Position numbers and translations under genes: made by a program. A stretch of DNA of 64,000 nucleotides from Varibaculum cambriense (GTDB lineage Bacteria > Actinomycetota > Actinomycetes > Actinomycetales > Actinomycetaceae). Positions 24,671 through 34,178 of the stretch are shown one piece after another (positions within the stretch are counted from its first letter, which is position 1; every line of letters begins with the position of its first letter). Below the pieces are notes generated by a model, which saw nothing but the letters and a program-made list of their open reading frames with translations, was not told where the DNA came from and did no database searches. Where the stretch lies: positions 1 to 64,000 of the forward strand of contig NZ_JAKNHJ010000015.1 of NCBI RefSeq assembly GCF_022133705.1, given 5' to 3'.

Positions 24671-26518
24671 ATGGATAACATTGCCAAGATCCTCAGCGAT
24701 GCCGGGCTGGAAAATCCCGCAGTAGCTGAGTATGTAGCGCACTGGGCCGGAATTACCGAACCCGCTGCCATCGAAGTCATTTCCGCAAAGGATGACGACC
24801 GACTCATCGCCGAAGGCCTAGCCACCGGTGAAATCGCACCTGCGGGTGATGGACTCTACTACTCCCGCTCCTACTACAAGGACACGGCGCGCAGCGAGGA
24901 ACGCACCGTCGTCGCCACCCACAATCCGCAAGAAGCCGGAATTTACAACAACTGGCACGACGCCACGGAAGTAACTGCCCGGCAGTTGGAAAGCATGAAG
25001 GGCGCCTCCCGGAGTAAAACAATGTACGTGGTGCCCTACCTGATGGCACCGCCGAAATCGCCGCTAGAAAAGTGGGCTCGCGGAGTGGAACTTACCGACA
25101 ACCTCACCGTGGTTCTTCACATGATCCGCATGGCCCGGGTTGGCGTAGAACACCTGAACAATTTGGAAAATCCGGCAGAATTCGTGCGCGCAGTGCACGT
25201 TACTGGCGACCTGAAGAACTTGGGGCAGGGCACCGATAAGGATAAGCGCCTGTTTGCCACGGTAGCCGACGAACGCACAATTTTGCACTTCGGTTCCTCC
25301 TACGGCGGCAACGCGCTACTCGGCAAGATCGCCCACGGTCTGCGCCAAGCTTCTTACGACGGCTGGGCCTCCGGGGAATTCCTTTCCGAACAGTTCATGC
25401 TGATCGGGATTAAGGATAAGCTCAAGGATCACACCTACTACGTGTGCGGTGGTTTCCCCTCAGCTTCCGGTAAAACCAACCTCGCTATGATGCTAGCCCC
25501 GGACGCCTTGGGTGACCGCTACGAAGTTTACTTCTACGGCGATGACATCGTGTGGCTGCACGTTGGCGAAGACGGCAAGATTTACGGCATGAACCCCGAA
25601 TACGGCGCGTTCGGCGTGGCAAAGGACACCAACTGGAAGTCTAATCCCACCGCCATGGACGCCATCAAAGAAGGCTCTAAGACGCTCTTCACCAACGTCG
25701 CTTACAACCCCGAAACCCAAGAGCTGTGGTGGGAAGGTAAGACCCCGGACTACCCCGAAGACGTTACTGGCTGGCGGGATTGGAAGGGCGAAAAGATTTC
25801 CGACCGCCCGGCCGATCGGCAGCGCTGCGAGGCCAAGGGAGACGAGTGGGCACATCCCAATTCCCGCTTCACCACATCTTTGGCTAACGTGCCCAACGTG
25901 GCTCCCGATTACGAAGAACCGCAAGGGGTGCCAATTGACGCCATCATCTTTGGCGGGCGAGTAAAGGACCGGGAGCCGCTTATCCGGGCAATCACCGACC
26001 TAGCCGAGGGCGTATACGACGGTTTGACCCTGGGAGCCCAAGCCACTTTCGCGGCTGAAGGCAAGGAGGGCGTGCTGCGTTACGATCCGATGTCGATGCG
26101 CCCCTTCATGTCCTACCCCGAAGGGGACTACGCGACCCACTGGTTGAAAATAATTGGCTCCGCGAAGGAACAGCCCATTTTTGCGCACGTGAACTGGTTC
26201 CAGCGCGATCCGGAAGACGGACACTTCTGCTGGCCTGGCTACCGCGACAACCTGCGAGCGCTGCTTTGGCTGCTAGACGTTAAGGAAGGGCGCGCTGAGG
26301 GCGTGCAAACACCGGTAGGTATTTTGCCGAAGAAGGAAGAGTTGAATCTGGATGGTTTCGAAGGTGACGACGCCGATCTGGATAAGCTTCTTTCCATCGA
26401 CACCGATCTGTGGAAGAAGGAGATGGGCTACCGCCGCGAGCACCTTGCACAGTTCAAGAATCTACCTGAGCAGATCTGGGCCGCGCACGAGCGCATAGAG
26501 CAGGCGTTTAACGCTTAA
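24671..26518 (+). CDS. pckG: Phosphoenolpyruvate carboxykinase (GTP)
   Basis: The 615 residues match GTP-type PEPCK in length and order. The enzyme converts oxaloacetate and GTP to phosphoenolpyruvate, GDP and CO2 in gluconeogenesis/anaplerosis. Motifs include FGSSYGGNALLGK, the P-loop FPSASGKTNLAMM (about 262-275), the metal/substrate segment YGDDIVWLH, and the PIDAIIFGGR region. The P-loop has Ser266 where GTP-type enzymes usually carry a reactive Cys (ACGKTN). RBS TAGGAG precedes ATG 24671. Monocistronic; a hairpin follows at 26562-26612. Confidence 0.95.
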   Translation: MDNIAKILSDAGLENPAVAEYVAHWAGITEPAAIEVISAKDDDRLIAEGLATGEIAPAGDGLYYSRSYYKDTARSEERTVVATHNPQEAGIYNNWHDATEVTARQLESMKGASRSKTMYVVPYLMAPPKSPLEKWARGVELTDNLTVVLHMIRMARVGVEHLNNLENPAEFVRAVHVTGDLKNLGQGTDKDKRLFATVADERTILHFGSSYGGNALLGKIAHGLRQASYDGWASGEFLSEQFMLIGIKDKLKDHTYYVCGGFPSASGKTNLAMMLAPDALGDRYEVYFYGDDIVWLHVGEDGKIYGMNPEYGAFGVAKDTNWKSNPTAMDAIKEGSKTLFTNVAYNPETQELWWEGKTPDYPEDVTGWRDWKGEKISDRPADRQRCEAKGDEWAHPNSRFTTSLANVPNVAPDYEEPQGVPIDAIIFGGRVKDREPLIRAITDLAEGVYDGLTLGAQATFAAEGKEGVLRYDPMSMRPFMSYPEGDYATHWLKIIGSAKEQPIFAHVNWFQRDPEDGHFCWPGYRDNLRALLWLLDVKEGRAEGVQTPVGILPKKEELNLDGFEGDDADLDKLLSIDTDLWKKEMGYRREHLAQFKNLPEQIWAAHERIEQAFNA

Positions 26519-27049
26519 TTGGTCTCCTGGTTTTGCGCTAGTGACGGGTGGATTTTCTCTAGGCGGGTTAATTCCAGCGGGTAGCTATGGCTCCTGTTGG
26601 GATTAACCCGCCACTTTGGGTATTAACCCCGATCTTGTTGCTTCTATCAACCTCGTGGTGGAAGATTGACTGACGGGTATCTCCCGGGTTAGCGCGGTAA
26701 TGACCCCCTAGACCGGAAAAGAAATAAGAAGAGAGCCTAGCAGCGCTTGCGTCCGCTAGACACCCTCTAAGACATGATGGGAGACCTTGTTCCCACCTTC
26801 TGCATCTTCTACTTTACCGCAGCACTCGTAGTAGATTTGAGATCCCAAAATCCCCTGCAAGATTACGCGATAGAGATGAGCGTCCTCTGCATCGCGCTAC
26901 GTTCGGTAACCGGAAGCCCAGAAGAAGTCGGCTCAAATATAAACGGATAGGACGAGTTCATCTGGTGGTTTTTAACGTCGCTTGGTTTGGGGCGTAGCCA
27001 GTTTCCAAGCCCCATGGTTTTTCCCTTCTGGACATGAAAAAATGAGTGC
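26519..27049. other. Intergenic region with hairpins, no supported gene
   Basis: About 530 bp. It contains an 11-bp hairpin after pckG and a weaker imperfect hairpin around 26735-26770 (CTAGC/GCTAG). A minus-strand frame near 26863-27020 (about 50 codons, MGLGNWLRPKPSDVKN...) has no recognisable family or ribosome site. I see nothing else. Confidence 0.5.
26562..26612 (+). terminator. Hairpin after pckG
   Basis: GGCGGGTTAAT (26562-26572) pairs perfectly with ATTAACCCGCC (26602-26612), with a 29-nt loop, 44 nt after the pckG stop. It lacks a T-run, so it may act as a 3' end or processing element. Confidence 0.45.
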
Positions 27050-27433
27050 ATGCAAAGGTGGAAAAGACGCGGCACTTGGGCACGACTTGGCGGGCTTTTC
27101 GCGTGCTATCTTTTACTGCCTGCTCTTACTAGAGCCGCCATCGGAGTATTCAGCGCCCCTGATTCAGGCATGATGCTGTTTATCTTGATGCTGTTCATAG
27201 TGTTTCCGCTAATCACCGTGACGTTAGCCGTCTGGGACGGAATCACGGAGGGCTTCACAGTTTTATGGATAGTGATGCCGATACTGTTTTTCATGGTGCC
27301 CATGCTGATCTTTTTCAACGAATCTGCGCAGATCTACGGGGTCGCTTATTCATTGATAGCAGTGACAGCTAACAAGATTGGCAGCTTGTTTTACTCAAAA
27401 CCTCACAGCACCAACAGTCCCCGCGAATCATAA
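27050..27433 (+). CDS. Hypothetical membrane protein
   Basis: The 127 residues contain three hydrophobic segments (about 12-32, 42-62 and 70-90) and a polar C-terminal tail. The N-terminus MQRWKRRGTWARLGG is strongly basic, consistent with an inside start. I recognise no family. The ribosome site is weak. It stands between pckG and the convergent potassium uptake genes. Confidence 0.5.
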   Translation: MQRWKRRGTWARLGGLFACYLLLPALTRAAIGVFSAPDSGMMLFILMLFIVFPLITVTLAVWDGITEGFTVLWIVMPILFFMVPMLIFFNESAQIYGVAYSLIAVTANKIGSLFYSKPHSTNSPRES

Positions 27434-27538
27434 ACCGCACCACTACTTCGGTTATCGCCACTGCAATAGGGTCTGGTCTATAGGGTCTGCGGAGGAAGTT
27501 AGCCCGGTTATCACTAGTGGCCGCGCTAGGGTAGACCG

Positions 27539-28207
27539 CTAGGGGCGAGGAGCGAGGCGGGCAAACTTTTCTACCTGTTTCGCGCCGCCGTAAATCTGTA
27601 CTTGGTCGCCCTCGGAAAGTTCTACTGCCCCCAGCACCGGTTGCCACTGGTTTTCCCGCAGTACTGCCACGATCTTTACCCCGTGCCGATTCCAAAGGTC
27701 AACCTCATCGAGAGGCCCGGCTGCAGACTTGGGAAGAATAGTTCTAACCATGGCGGTGCCGGAAGACAGTTCTACGTAGTCCAGGTTTACCCCGCGTACC
27801 AGGTGGGCTACCCGCCGCCCCATCGCCACCTCGGGGTAAACGATATGGGGGACTCCAATCTGTTCCAAGATGCGTCCGTGGGCGGTTCCGGAGGACTTTG
27901 CCCACAGGTTCTTAACCCCCATATCGGTGAGCAGGGAGCAAGTGAGGATAGAGGCCTCCACGTGGGGGCCGCCAATCCCGACTACTACGCCATCACAATC
28001 AGCGACGCCGAGTTCAGTAATGGAGGCAATGTCGGTGGCGTCCGTTTGCGCCACCTGGCTCAAGATGCCGTTATTGCGGTTCACTACCGTCTCGTTTAAA
28101 TCGATACCGATAACCACGGCGTAGTCGGACATGAGTTCGCGGGCGACGGCGCTGCCAAAGCGTCCTAATCCCAGAACCGCGTAAGTAGGTTTAGAGAAAT
28201 TAACCAA
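27539..28207 (-). CDS. ktrA: Potassium uptake regulatory subunit (KtrA/TrkA-type)
   Basis: About 222 residues: an RCK N-terminal Rossmann domain with GLGRFGSAVARELMS and an acidic end of strand two (IGIDLNE), then an RCK/TrkA C-terminal domain (about 135-215). These cytoplasmic rings bind nucleotides and gate the KtrB channel. The TTG at 28207 overlaps the end of ktrB and follows GAAAGG, which fits translational coupling; upstream starts would lie inside ktrB. Confidence 0.88.
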   Translation of the reverse strand: MVNFSKPTYAVLGLGRFGSAVARELMSDYAVVIGIDLNETVVNRNNGILSQVAQTDATDIASITELGVADCDGVVVGIGGPHVEASILTCSLLTDMGVKNLWAKSSGTAHGRILEQIGVPHIVYPEVAMGRRVAHLVRGVNLDYVELSSGTAMVRTILPKSAAGPLDEVDLWNRHGVKIVAVLRENQWQPVLGAVELSEGDQVQIYGGAKQVEKFARLAPRP

Positions 28208-29555
28208 TGATCGGCCTTTCTGTGGGGAAGGAAATCTTGGAGGCGCTAGGTGCGAAAGCGAGTGCGGTAGCAACCGTAATCGGACCTAGCCGCCCAATAA
28301 TCATTAAAGCTATAAGTATTAACTGCGAAGGATCGTTAAGTAGCGGCGTTATTCCCGTAGATAGACCCACGGTACCAAAAGCGGAGAACACTTCAAATAG
28401 GGTTTGCGACAAGTTGAAGTGGGTTAAGAACATGATCGAAATGGTGGAAGTAACCACCAAGATAAATCCCAGCACCACCACCGCGACTGCTTGATGGACG
28501 ACCTCGGAAGAAATGCTTTTTCCAAACACCACTGCTTGGTTGCGCCCGCGGATAACGGCAGCGACAATGGCCAGGAGGGCAAACATGGTGGTGATTTTGA
28601 TACCCCCGGCAGTACCGGCCGGTCCAGCGCCGATAAACATAAAAGTGTCCATCGCAAACAAGGTGGACTCATGCATTTGTCCAATATCTATCGAGTTAAA
28701 ACCGGTGGTGCGGGTTTGGACTGCTTGAAATATTCCGGCCAGGATCGCGTCCGCGGTGGGGAGTTTGCCCAAAGTTTTCGGGTTATGCCACTCGAAAGCC
28801 GTAATCAGTAGGGAAGAAAATACTAGGAGGCCGCCGGTGCCAGCTATCATCATCCGAGTGTGTAGTGACCAGCGGTAAGGCTTGAATAGGCTGGTACGCA
28901 GTTGGAAGAGGACAGGGAATCCTAAACCTCCGATAATGATCGCAATGATCAGGGGCAGACATACCCCCCAATCTCCTACAAAGGAAGACATATTGTCCGA
29001 ATAGAGGGCGAAGCCGGCATTATTAAAAGCCGAAACTGCATGAAATACCCCATGCCAGAGGGCGCGCGGCAGCGAATACCCTAGGGACAGGAAACGAATC
29101 GTCAGGGGAATAGCGGTGAGTAGCTCAACCAGGAGGGAAGTTCCCAGTACCCGGCGCAACAGCACGCCCAACCTGCCGGTGACGCTGCGTCGCTCGGCCG
29201 CTGAAGCCAGCTTGGCGCTATGACTTTCTCGGCGGATTACTGCTTGGGCGAGCACCGCCGCAAAACTCATCACCCCGAAGCCGCCTACCTGTATTAATAG
29301 TAAAATTACGACCTTGCCAAAATCCGTCCAATAGGTGGCGGTGTCAACAATCGTCAAACCGGTAACACAGAGGGCAGAGGTGGCGGTAAATAAGGCCGGA
29401 AGTAGCGGTAGACCCCCGACATGCACCGTGGATAACGGCAGCATTAGTAGGCAGGTTCCTATCAGCAGGGCGATAAGGAACCCGGATAATATCACTGCCG
29501 CATAGTTAAAATAATGCCGCTGTGTTTTGGACACGAACTGGATCATACGCAGCAT
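28200..29555 (-). CDS. ktrB: Potassium uptake channel subunit (KtrB/TrkH-type)
   Basis: About 451 residues with the four-fold helix-pore-helix pattern of KtrB/TrkH. Selectivity-loop regions are visible as TSALCVTGLTIVD, SAFNNAGFALYSD, TRTTGFNSIDIG and SAFGTVGLSTGIT. ATG 29555 follows GGGAGGGA, so the further upstream ATG 29615 was rejected. It forms a KtrAB pair with the next gene and imports potassium across the cytoplasmic membrane. This pair is a common cell-volume and osmotic system. Confidence 0.92.
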   Translation of the reverse strand: MLRMIQFVSKTQRHYFNYAAVILSGFLIALLIGTCLLMLPLSTVHVGGLPLLPALFTATSALCVTGLTIVDTATYWTDFGKVVILLLIQVGGFGVMSFAAVLAQAVIRRESHSAKLASAAERRSVTGRLGVLLRRVLGTSLLVELLTAIPLTIRFLSLGYSLPRALWHGVFHAVSAFNNAGFALYSDNMSSFVGDWGVCLPLIIAIIIGGLGFPVLFQLRTSLFKPYRWSLHTRMMIAGTGGLLVFSSLLITAFEWHNPKTLGKLPTADAILAGIFQAVQTRTTGFNSIDIGQMHESTLFAMDTFMFIGAGPAGTAGGIKITTMFALLAIVAAVIRGRNQAVVFGKSISSEVVHQAVAVVVLGFILVVTSTISIMFLTHFNLSQTLFEVFSAFGTVGLSTGITPLLNDPSQLILIALMIIGRLGPITVATALAFAPSASKISFPTERPIIG

Positions 29556-29775
29556 TGCTCCCTCCTGCAAGTGCGCGATTCTCCCCGAATACAGGTGGCT
29601 GTTTTTCCATGTCAAATAGGTAATAGCAGCTATTAATTATGCAGTTTTTTTCTGGTGGGTTTGTTCTCTCCTTCCAGGCAAGTATTATTGTGATTTTTTA
29701 CGCTGCATTATTTTCGGTATCTCCAGCGCGATATTCTGACAACAGGTCGAAATACTGCTACTGCAAGTGGGGAAT

Positions 29776-32304
29776 ATGAACAGAAAAGCCGCGAACCTTT
29801 CTCTGATCGGTGTAATCCTGGCACTAATCTTAGGGATGGCGTTTTTATCGCCTTTAGCGCAGGCGGCAGGTGACGAGGACGAAGATACAGCCGCCCTCTA
29901 TGCAACTATCTATACCCGGGCTAAGTGCACCGACTTAGAGATTCAAGAAGGCACCGGCTGGTTTGCTGACTCCTACGAGATTGAGGCCGCTGACGTTACC
30001 TCGGACAAAACCCTAGAAAATGGGTTGCGAAAATGCGAGATTGAGTTCGGCCTAGAGGCCGCGGATTACCCCCTCGGCAAGGAAATTACTTTTTCGGTGA
30101 AGAAAGGTTTTTCGCAGATAGGGGAGGCACAAAAAGTAAAGGTTGCGGCCGGCTCCGATGGCACCCCGGAAATGCGGATGACCTTTAAAGAAAAAATCTC
30201 GGCGCGCTACGACATTACTATGGTCGATGAAGCCGGGAAATCCCTTCCGGGCACCGCGGAATCCTTTGAACTCCCGCTATACAACTCGGTTAGCCAGAAA
30301 AATGAGACTGTTACGGTCAGGAAAGATTCTGCTGGTCACGGTTTCCTAAAAGCGCTCGCCTACGATGACAGCGGCAAGTTCGCCCCGAGCTCTCTGGTGC
30401 CGGCAACGCAAGCAGACTTGTCGAGCATCACCTTGAAAGACGGCGGGCAGAAAACGCCGTATTCGGTGCAAAAAGTACTGGCCATGGGCGAGGGATTTCA
30501 GTTGGTGTTAAAGCCGCTGAAGCTGGTGGATAAGACCTATCACGTGACTATTAAGCGTCCTCTGGAGGTGCTGGGGGAGAGTGACACCTGGAAGTTTAAT
30601 ATCGGGGGTAAGTCGGATCCCCAGGCAGAAAAACAGCTGTCTCTGCCTACTGCCAGCGGAGATTACTCTTTCGATATTCAAGCGACCGGGGTGCCGGAGG
30701 GCGCGAAGCTTTCTTTGCCCAGCTTGCCGCAGGCTTATATGTATTACGGAATTGCCGGGCAAAAATTCGATCCGGCGACTAATACCTTGACCGTTACTCT
30801 GGGAAAACAGGTGTATATCCTGGCTTCTAATATCGAAAGCGTCAAGTATGACTCTTTTGCTACTGACTATGCGAAACCCGGGTTTACCCTGGGGCTGTAT
30901 AACCAGCAAGGAAAGCTGATCGCAAAATCTACTGCTACTAAAACCGCCTACGATTATCCGGCAAGTTTGTTTAAGGCAGTAACCCCGGGGGAGTATACGG
31001 TGCGGATTGAGGACGCGGCACCAGCGTTCAAGAAAGACTACAACCTGTCATTACAGTACGGAGTTCGCCTGGCAGAAAATGGGCGGCTCACTATGAGGAT
31101 GCTCCAGTCGAACAGCAATCATGAAGAAGTGTGGGCTAATCCCTATGGCGCTACCGATGAGCGATTTAAGGATGATGCGCGCTCGCGGGCTTTGATTGGT
31201 TACAAGACCCCGCTGCTACTGCTGGTACCGAAGAAACCGGTTTTTGATAAGGTTATCGACCAGGCGAAATACCCGATTGGGGAGGACGCGAAAAAAGCCT
31301 ACGCCAGCAGGGGAGACTTAATCGACTACCAGATTAACGCGAAGATTCCGGGAGATCACCGCCTGGTGGTTAAGTATGGCAAGTATGTAGACATGGGCTT
31401 TAAGGACACGGCCACGGTAATCGATAAGCTAGATGAACGCCTGGAACTGGTTCCGGATTCCTTAAAAGTCATGGAGGACGGGGACTTAGCCACGGACTTT
31501 GAGGCCCGCTATAACCCGGACACCCGGGAGATTAGGCTGCTGGACAAGGCGAAGACCCAGGTAGCAGAATTCGATTTTCTTAAAGCGATTAAGATTCCTG
31601 AGGCGCGAAATCTCTCGATTAAGTTTCAAGTAAAGCTGAAAAAACTAGGCAAGCAACCTATTTATAACCGGATTCCTGATTCAGAAACCGAGATTATCCC
31701 CTACCTGGATTTGCTGGTTAAGAAACACTGGGAGGGCGGACTTGAACTGCTTAAAGATTTCGATATGCGTGATTATATCGATAACTTCCAAGTGGAAACC
31801 TGGCAGGGAGACAACAAAATAGCGACCGAGCCGGTGCGAAAGTATCTGAAAGCCGACAGTTTCCGACAAGGCGAGGGCAAAGACTTTCAATTCGCCCTCG
31901 AGAAGCTCCCTAAATATACGCTCGCAGATGTGGAGAAGAAACCGGAAGAGCGAGTGGCGCTTACCTATAAGGTGACAGAGAATTTGCCGGCAGAACTTGC
32001 GGGTAAGTTCGAGGTCAGCCAAGTTGCCCAAGCCGAGCAAAATGATGGGGTTAACCTGGTGTCCTTCACCAATACTTTTATTCCGCCCACGCCACCGCCG
32101 ACACCACCTTCCACGCCGCCGGTAACTCCGCCGGTGACTCCACCTGCAACCCCTCCGGTAACCCCACCAGGGACTCCGCCTGCGACACCTCCGGTGCCGG
32201 AGGAAATAGTTCATACCGGCAGTAGTTCTGCTGCTCTGTTGGGGATTTGTGCCCTGGGGGTAGCGCTGGGAGCGACAGTTATCCTGCGCCGCCGCTACCG
32301 CTAA
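29776..32304 (+). CDS. Cell-wall-anchored pilin/adhesin-like surface protein with IVHTG sorting motif
   Basis: About 842 residues. A signal peptide ends near SPLAQAA. The middle has a SpaA/Cna-B-like segment (GFTLGLYNQQGKLIA ... PGEYTVRIEDAAP, about 360-415) and an isopeptide-type fimbrial domain (VFDKVID ... GDLIDYQINAKIPGD ... YNRIPD, about 485-640). Then comes a Thr-Pro-Pro repeat stretch (about 763-800), EEIVHTG, a hydrophobic helix and RRRYR. The sorting motif is IVHTG rather than LPXTG. GTG 29767 is an alternative start. No sortase gene lies nearby. Likely displayed on the wall for adhesion. Confidence 0.75.
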   Translation: MNRKAANLSLIGVILALILGMAFLSPLAQAAGDEDEDTAALYATIYTRAKCTDLEIQEGTGWFADSYEIEAADVTSDKTLENGLRKCEIEFGLEAADYPLGKEITFSVKKGFSQIGEAQKVKVAAGSDGTPEMRMTFKEKISARYDITMVDEAGKSLPGTAESFELPLYNSVSQKNETVTVRKDSAGHGFLKALAYDDSGKFAPSSLVPATQADLSSITLKDGGQKTPYSVQKVLAMGEGFQLVLKPLKLVDKTYHVTIKRPLEVLGESDTWKFNIGGKSDPQAEKQLSLPTASGDYSFDIQATGVPEGAKLSLPSLPQAYMYYGIAGQKFDPATNTLTVTLGKQVYILASNIESVKYDSFATDYAKPGFTLGLYNQQGKLIAKSTATKTAYDYPASLFKAVTPGEYTVRIEDAAPAFKKDYNLSLQYGVRLAENGRLTMRMLQSNSNHEEVWANPYGATDERFKDDARSRALIGYKTPLLLLVPKKPVFDKVIDQAKYPIGEDAKKAYASRGDLIDYQINAKIPGDHRLVVKYGKYVDMGFKDTATVIDKLDERLELVPDSLKVMEDGDLATDFEARYNPDTREIRLLDKAKTQVAEFDFLKAIKIPEARNLSIKFQVKLKKLGKQPIYNRIPDSETEIIPYLDLLVKKHWEGGLELLKDFDMRDYIDNFQVETWQGDNKIATEPVRKYLKADSFRQGEGKDFQFALEKLPKYTLADVEKKPEERVALTYKVTENLPAELAGKFEVSQVAQAEQNDGVNLVSFTNTFIPPTPPPTPPSTPPVTPPVTPPATPPVTPPGTPPATPPVPEEIVHTGSSSAALLGICALGVALGATVILRRRYR

Positions 32305-32340
32305 GCCGATAATTTCTTCCTCAATCTAAGGGGGGGGGGA

Positions 32341-32583
32341 GCTATTGCAGTAAGCAAAGCTCTTAGATGTGCGCAACGCTATCTCTGGGAGTTCTGCGGG
32401 TCGGTGGCGGCGCAATATAAGCAGATCGGCAATGCGGTGCCGGTGAACTTGGGTTACCACGTAGGCAGGTGCGTGCTGGCAGCTTTAGGTGAAATTCCTC
32501 TAGAGGACACTATGGAGGTAGTAGCGCCTCTTTCGCTGACGCCAGAAAAAACTAGCAGCAGTGAGCAGGGCGTACTCCTATAG
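32341..32583 (+). pseudogene. C-5 cytosine DNA methyltransferase, C-terminal fragment
   Basis: The frame contains QYKQIGNAVPVNLGYHVG, which is the C-terminal motif X (Q-I-G-N-A-V-P-P) of Dcm-type enzymes, and ends at TAG 32583. Motifs I to IX, including the Pro-Cys active site, are absent. Upstream of 32395 the frame no longer resembles the family and lies next to a G-run. This is a relic of a restriction-modification system. Confidence 0.75.
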
Positions 32584-32722
32584 GTTGTTGCGCCTGGCAT
32601 AACCGCGAAATTTGGGCTATTACCTGAAAATGCCAGGTGGATTCCAACTCGAGCCGGCGAATAATGCCGCCGGGCTACCGGCAAGGTCTAAAGCTTGACC
32701 TTGCCGGCGCTCGATTGCTTTG

Positions 32723-33291
32723 TTAACGCTGGATTACCCGCTGGCGAATGTCTTGCAGCTGCTTAGGAGAGGGCTCATCGCTGGCCAGGCCGAACGGCAT
32801 TTGCGCATCTAGCACCCAGGTTTCGGGCAGGTCGAACATTTGCTTGACCTCATGGTCAATCACCGGATTGTAGTGTTGCAGGGAAGCGCCAATTCCTGCT
32901 TCCCGGAGCGCTACCCACAGTGAAAACTGCAGCATTCCCAAGGATTGCGCCGCCCAATGCGGGAACTTGTCAGCATAGGCGGTGAACTTGCCCGCCATTT
33001 CTTCGGTTACTGCCTGGTCATAAAAGTAGAGAATAGTGCCGTAACCAGCCCGGAAAGAATCAATCTTTTCCCGCGAAACTTTTCCCTCGAAAACCTCAAA
33101 ACCCGATTCCAGAGGGCGTCCTGATTATCTCCAGTAACTACCAGGAGTCGTTGCGATTGCATATTGAAAGCATCTGGAACCTGCGCGGTTACTTCGTCGA
33201 TCAAATCGAGCAGTTCCTGGTGGCTGAGGGGAATCTCCCGGTTCAGTTGGTAGCGCGAGCGGCGATTGCGCAAAAGGTCCAAGGTCTTCAT
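32723..33291 (-). pseudogene. Nitroreductase family protein, frameshifted
   Basis: The start (from ATG 33291, RBS GGAAGG) reads MKTLDLLRNRRSRYQLNREI to DALWN. The rest, FEVFEGKVSREKIDSFRAGY through AVTEEMAGKFTAYADKF to the end at 32723, is in another frame. The shift lies near 33105-33120. The joined product would be about 190 residues with FMN-site regions R-R-S-R-Y and a C-terminal QMPFG, as in NfsA/FRP-type nitroreductases. Two fragments of 94 and 91 residues are otherwise left, so the gene is probably dead. Confidence 0.75.
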
Positions 33292-33515
33292 AGCTATTCC
33301 TTCCATCTGTTTCCTTTTAATCGTCTCGAAGAATCCTCGCGGCCGCTAGCAATGACAGCAGAATTTAGCTCCCGGCGCATAAACGCTTTTTCAGAAGTTT
33401 TTAGCATCGCCAGCCCAAAAGGAATAGCCGATACTCGCTTACTGCGAAAATCATAAGCTGCGCCTGTGAATACGGTGTGGAGGTGAGGTGGAATCTTTAA
33501 GAGAGTTATATATTC

Positions 33516-33542
33516 TTGAATGCGACAGACGTGAGTTATAAT
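33516..33542 (+). promoter_or_regulatory. Promoter upstream of the ClbS-like gene
   Basis: TTGAAT (33516-33521) and TATAAT (33537-33542) are 15 bp apart, about 100 bp before the start codon. The -10 is perfect; the spacing is slightly short. Confidence 0.4.
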
Positions 33543-33644
33543 AGCGACCGAGGATAATCGAAACTGTAAGCGGTTAGCAGAAATAGCTGAAACTTGAGGC
33601 AGAAGCCGTAACCAAGTTCAACCTGCTATAGAGAGGGTCAGGAA

Positions 33645-34178
33645 ATGAGGACGTATGAGTCAGGAGCTGAGCTAGCTGCCGAGATTACTAAGCGCGCTAA
33701 TCTGTTTATTGGCGAATTCGCCGAGGTACCTGCGGGTAGTTGGGATTTGTTAGTCGAAGGGGTAGACCGCACTCCCCGCCAGATGCTTGCTTACCAATTG
33801 GGATGGATGGAACTTTTATTGGGGTGGGAACGCGATGAACAAGCCGGTATCGAGGTAGTTACTCCGGCCCCCGGCTACAAATGGAATAAATTGGGCGGCC
33901 TTTATGAGTCTTTTTATGAGCGTTGGGGGCAGGTTGAAACCGCAGAGCTGATTGACCGTTTCAAAATGCTGGTAGCTGAAGTTATTGAACTGGTAAATAC
34001 TCTCAGTGCAACCGAACTGTTCGCGTCCGAACAGCGAGCATGGGCTTCGTCTACCCCCTCAGCATGGCCGGTGTGGAAATGGATACATATCAACACGGTT
34101 GCCCCGTTTACTACCTTTCGCACCAAAATCAGGAAATGGAAGAAACTGACTGCTCGCTATCCAGCAATAAAGCATTAG
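33645..34178 (+). CDS. ClbS/DfsB family four-helix bundle protein
   Basis: A 177-residue all-helical protein resembling the DUF1706/ClbS/DfsB family: RTPRQMLAYQLGWMELLLGWE (about 43-64), a proline-rich loop, and WPVWKWIHINTVAPF (about 141-156). ClbS in Escherichia coli hydrolyses colibactin, but most homologues have unknown roles; the assignment is to the fold only. GAGAGG lies at normal spacing before the ATG. Its 3' end overlaps the convergent SNF2 gene by 50 nt. Confidence 0.8.
   Translation: MRTYESGAELAAEITKRANLFIGEFAEVPAGSWDLLVEGVDRTPRQMLAYQLGWMELLLGWERDEQAGIEVVTPAPGYKWNKLGGLYESFYERWGQVETAELIDRFKMLVAEVIELVNTLSATELFASEQRAWASSTPSAWPVWKWIHINTVAPFTTFRTKIRKWKKLTARYPAIKH

Noticed and set aside
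24592-26224. Several open frames on the minus strand of pckG
   Set aside because: They are reflections of the strongly biased codon use in pckG and have no homologous domains.
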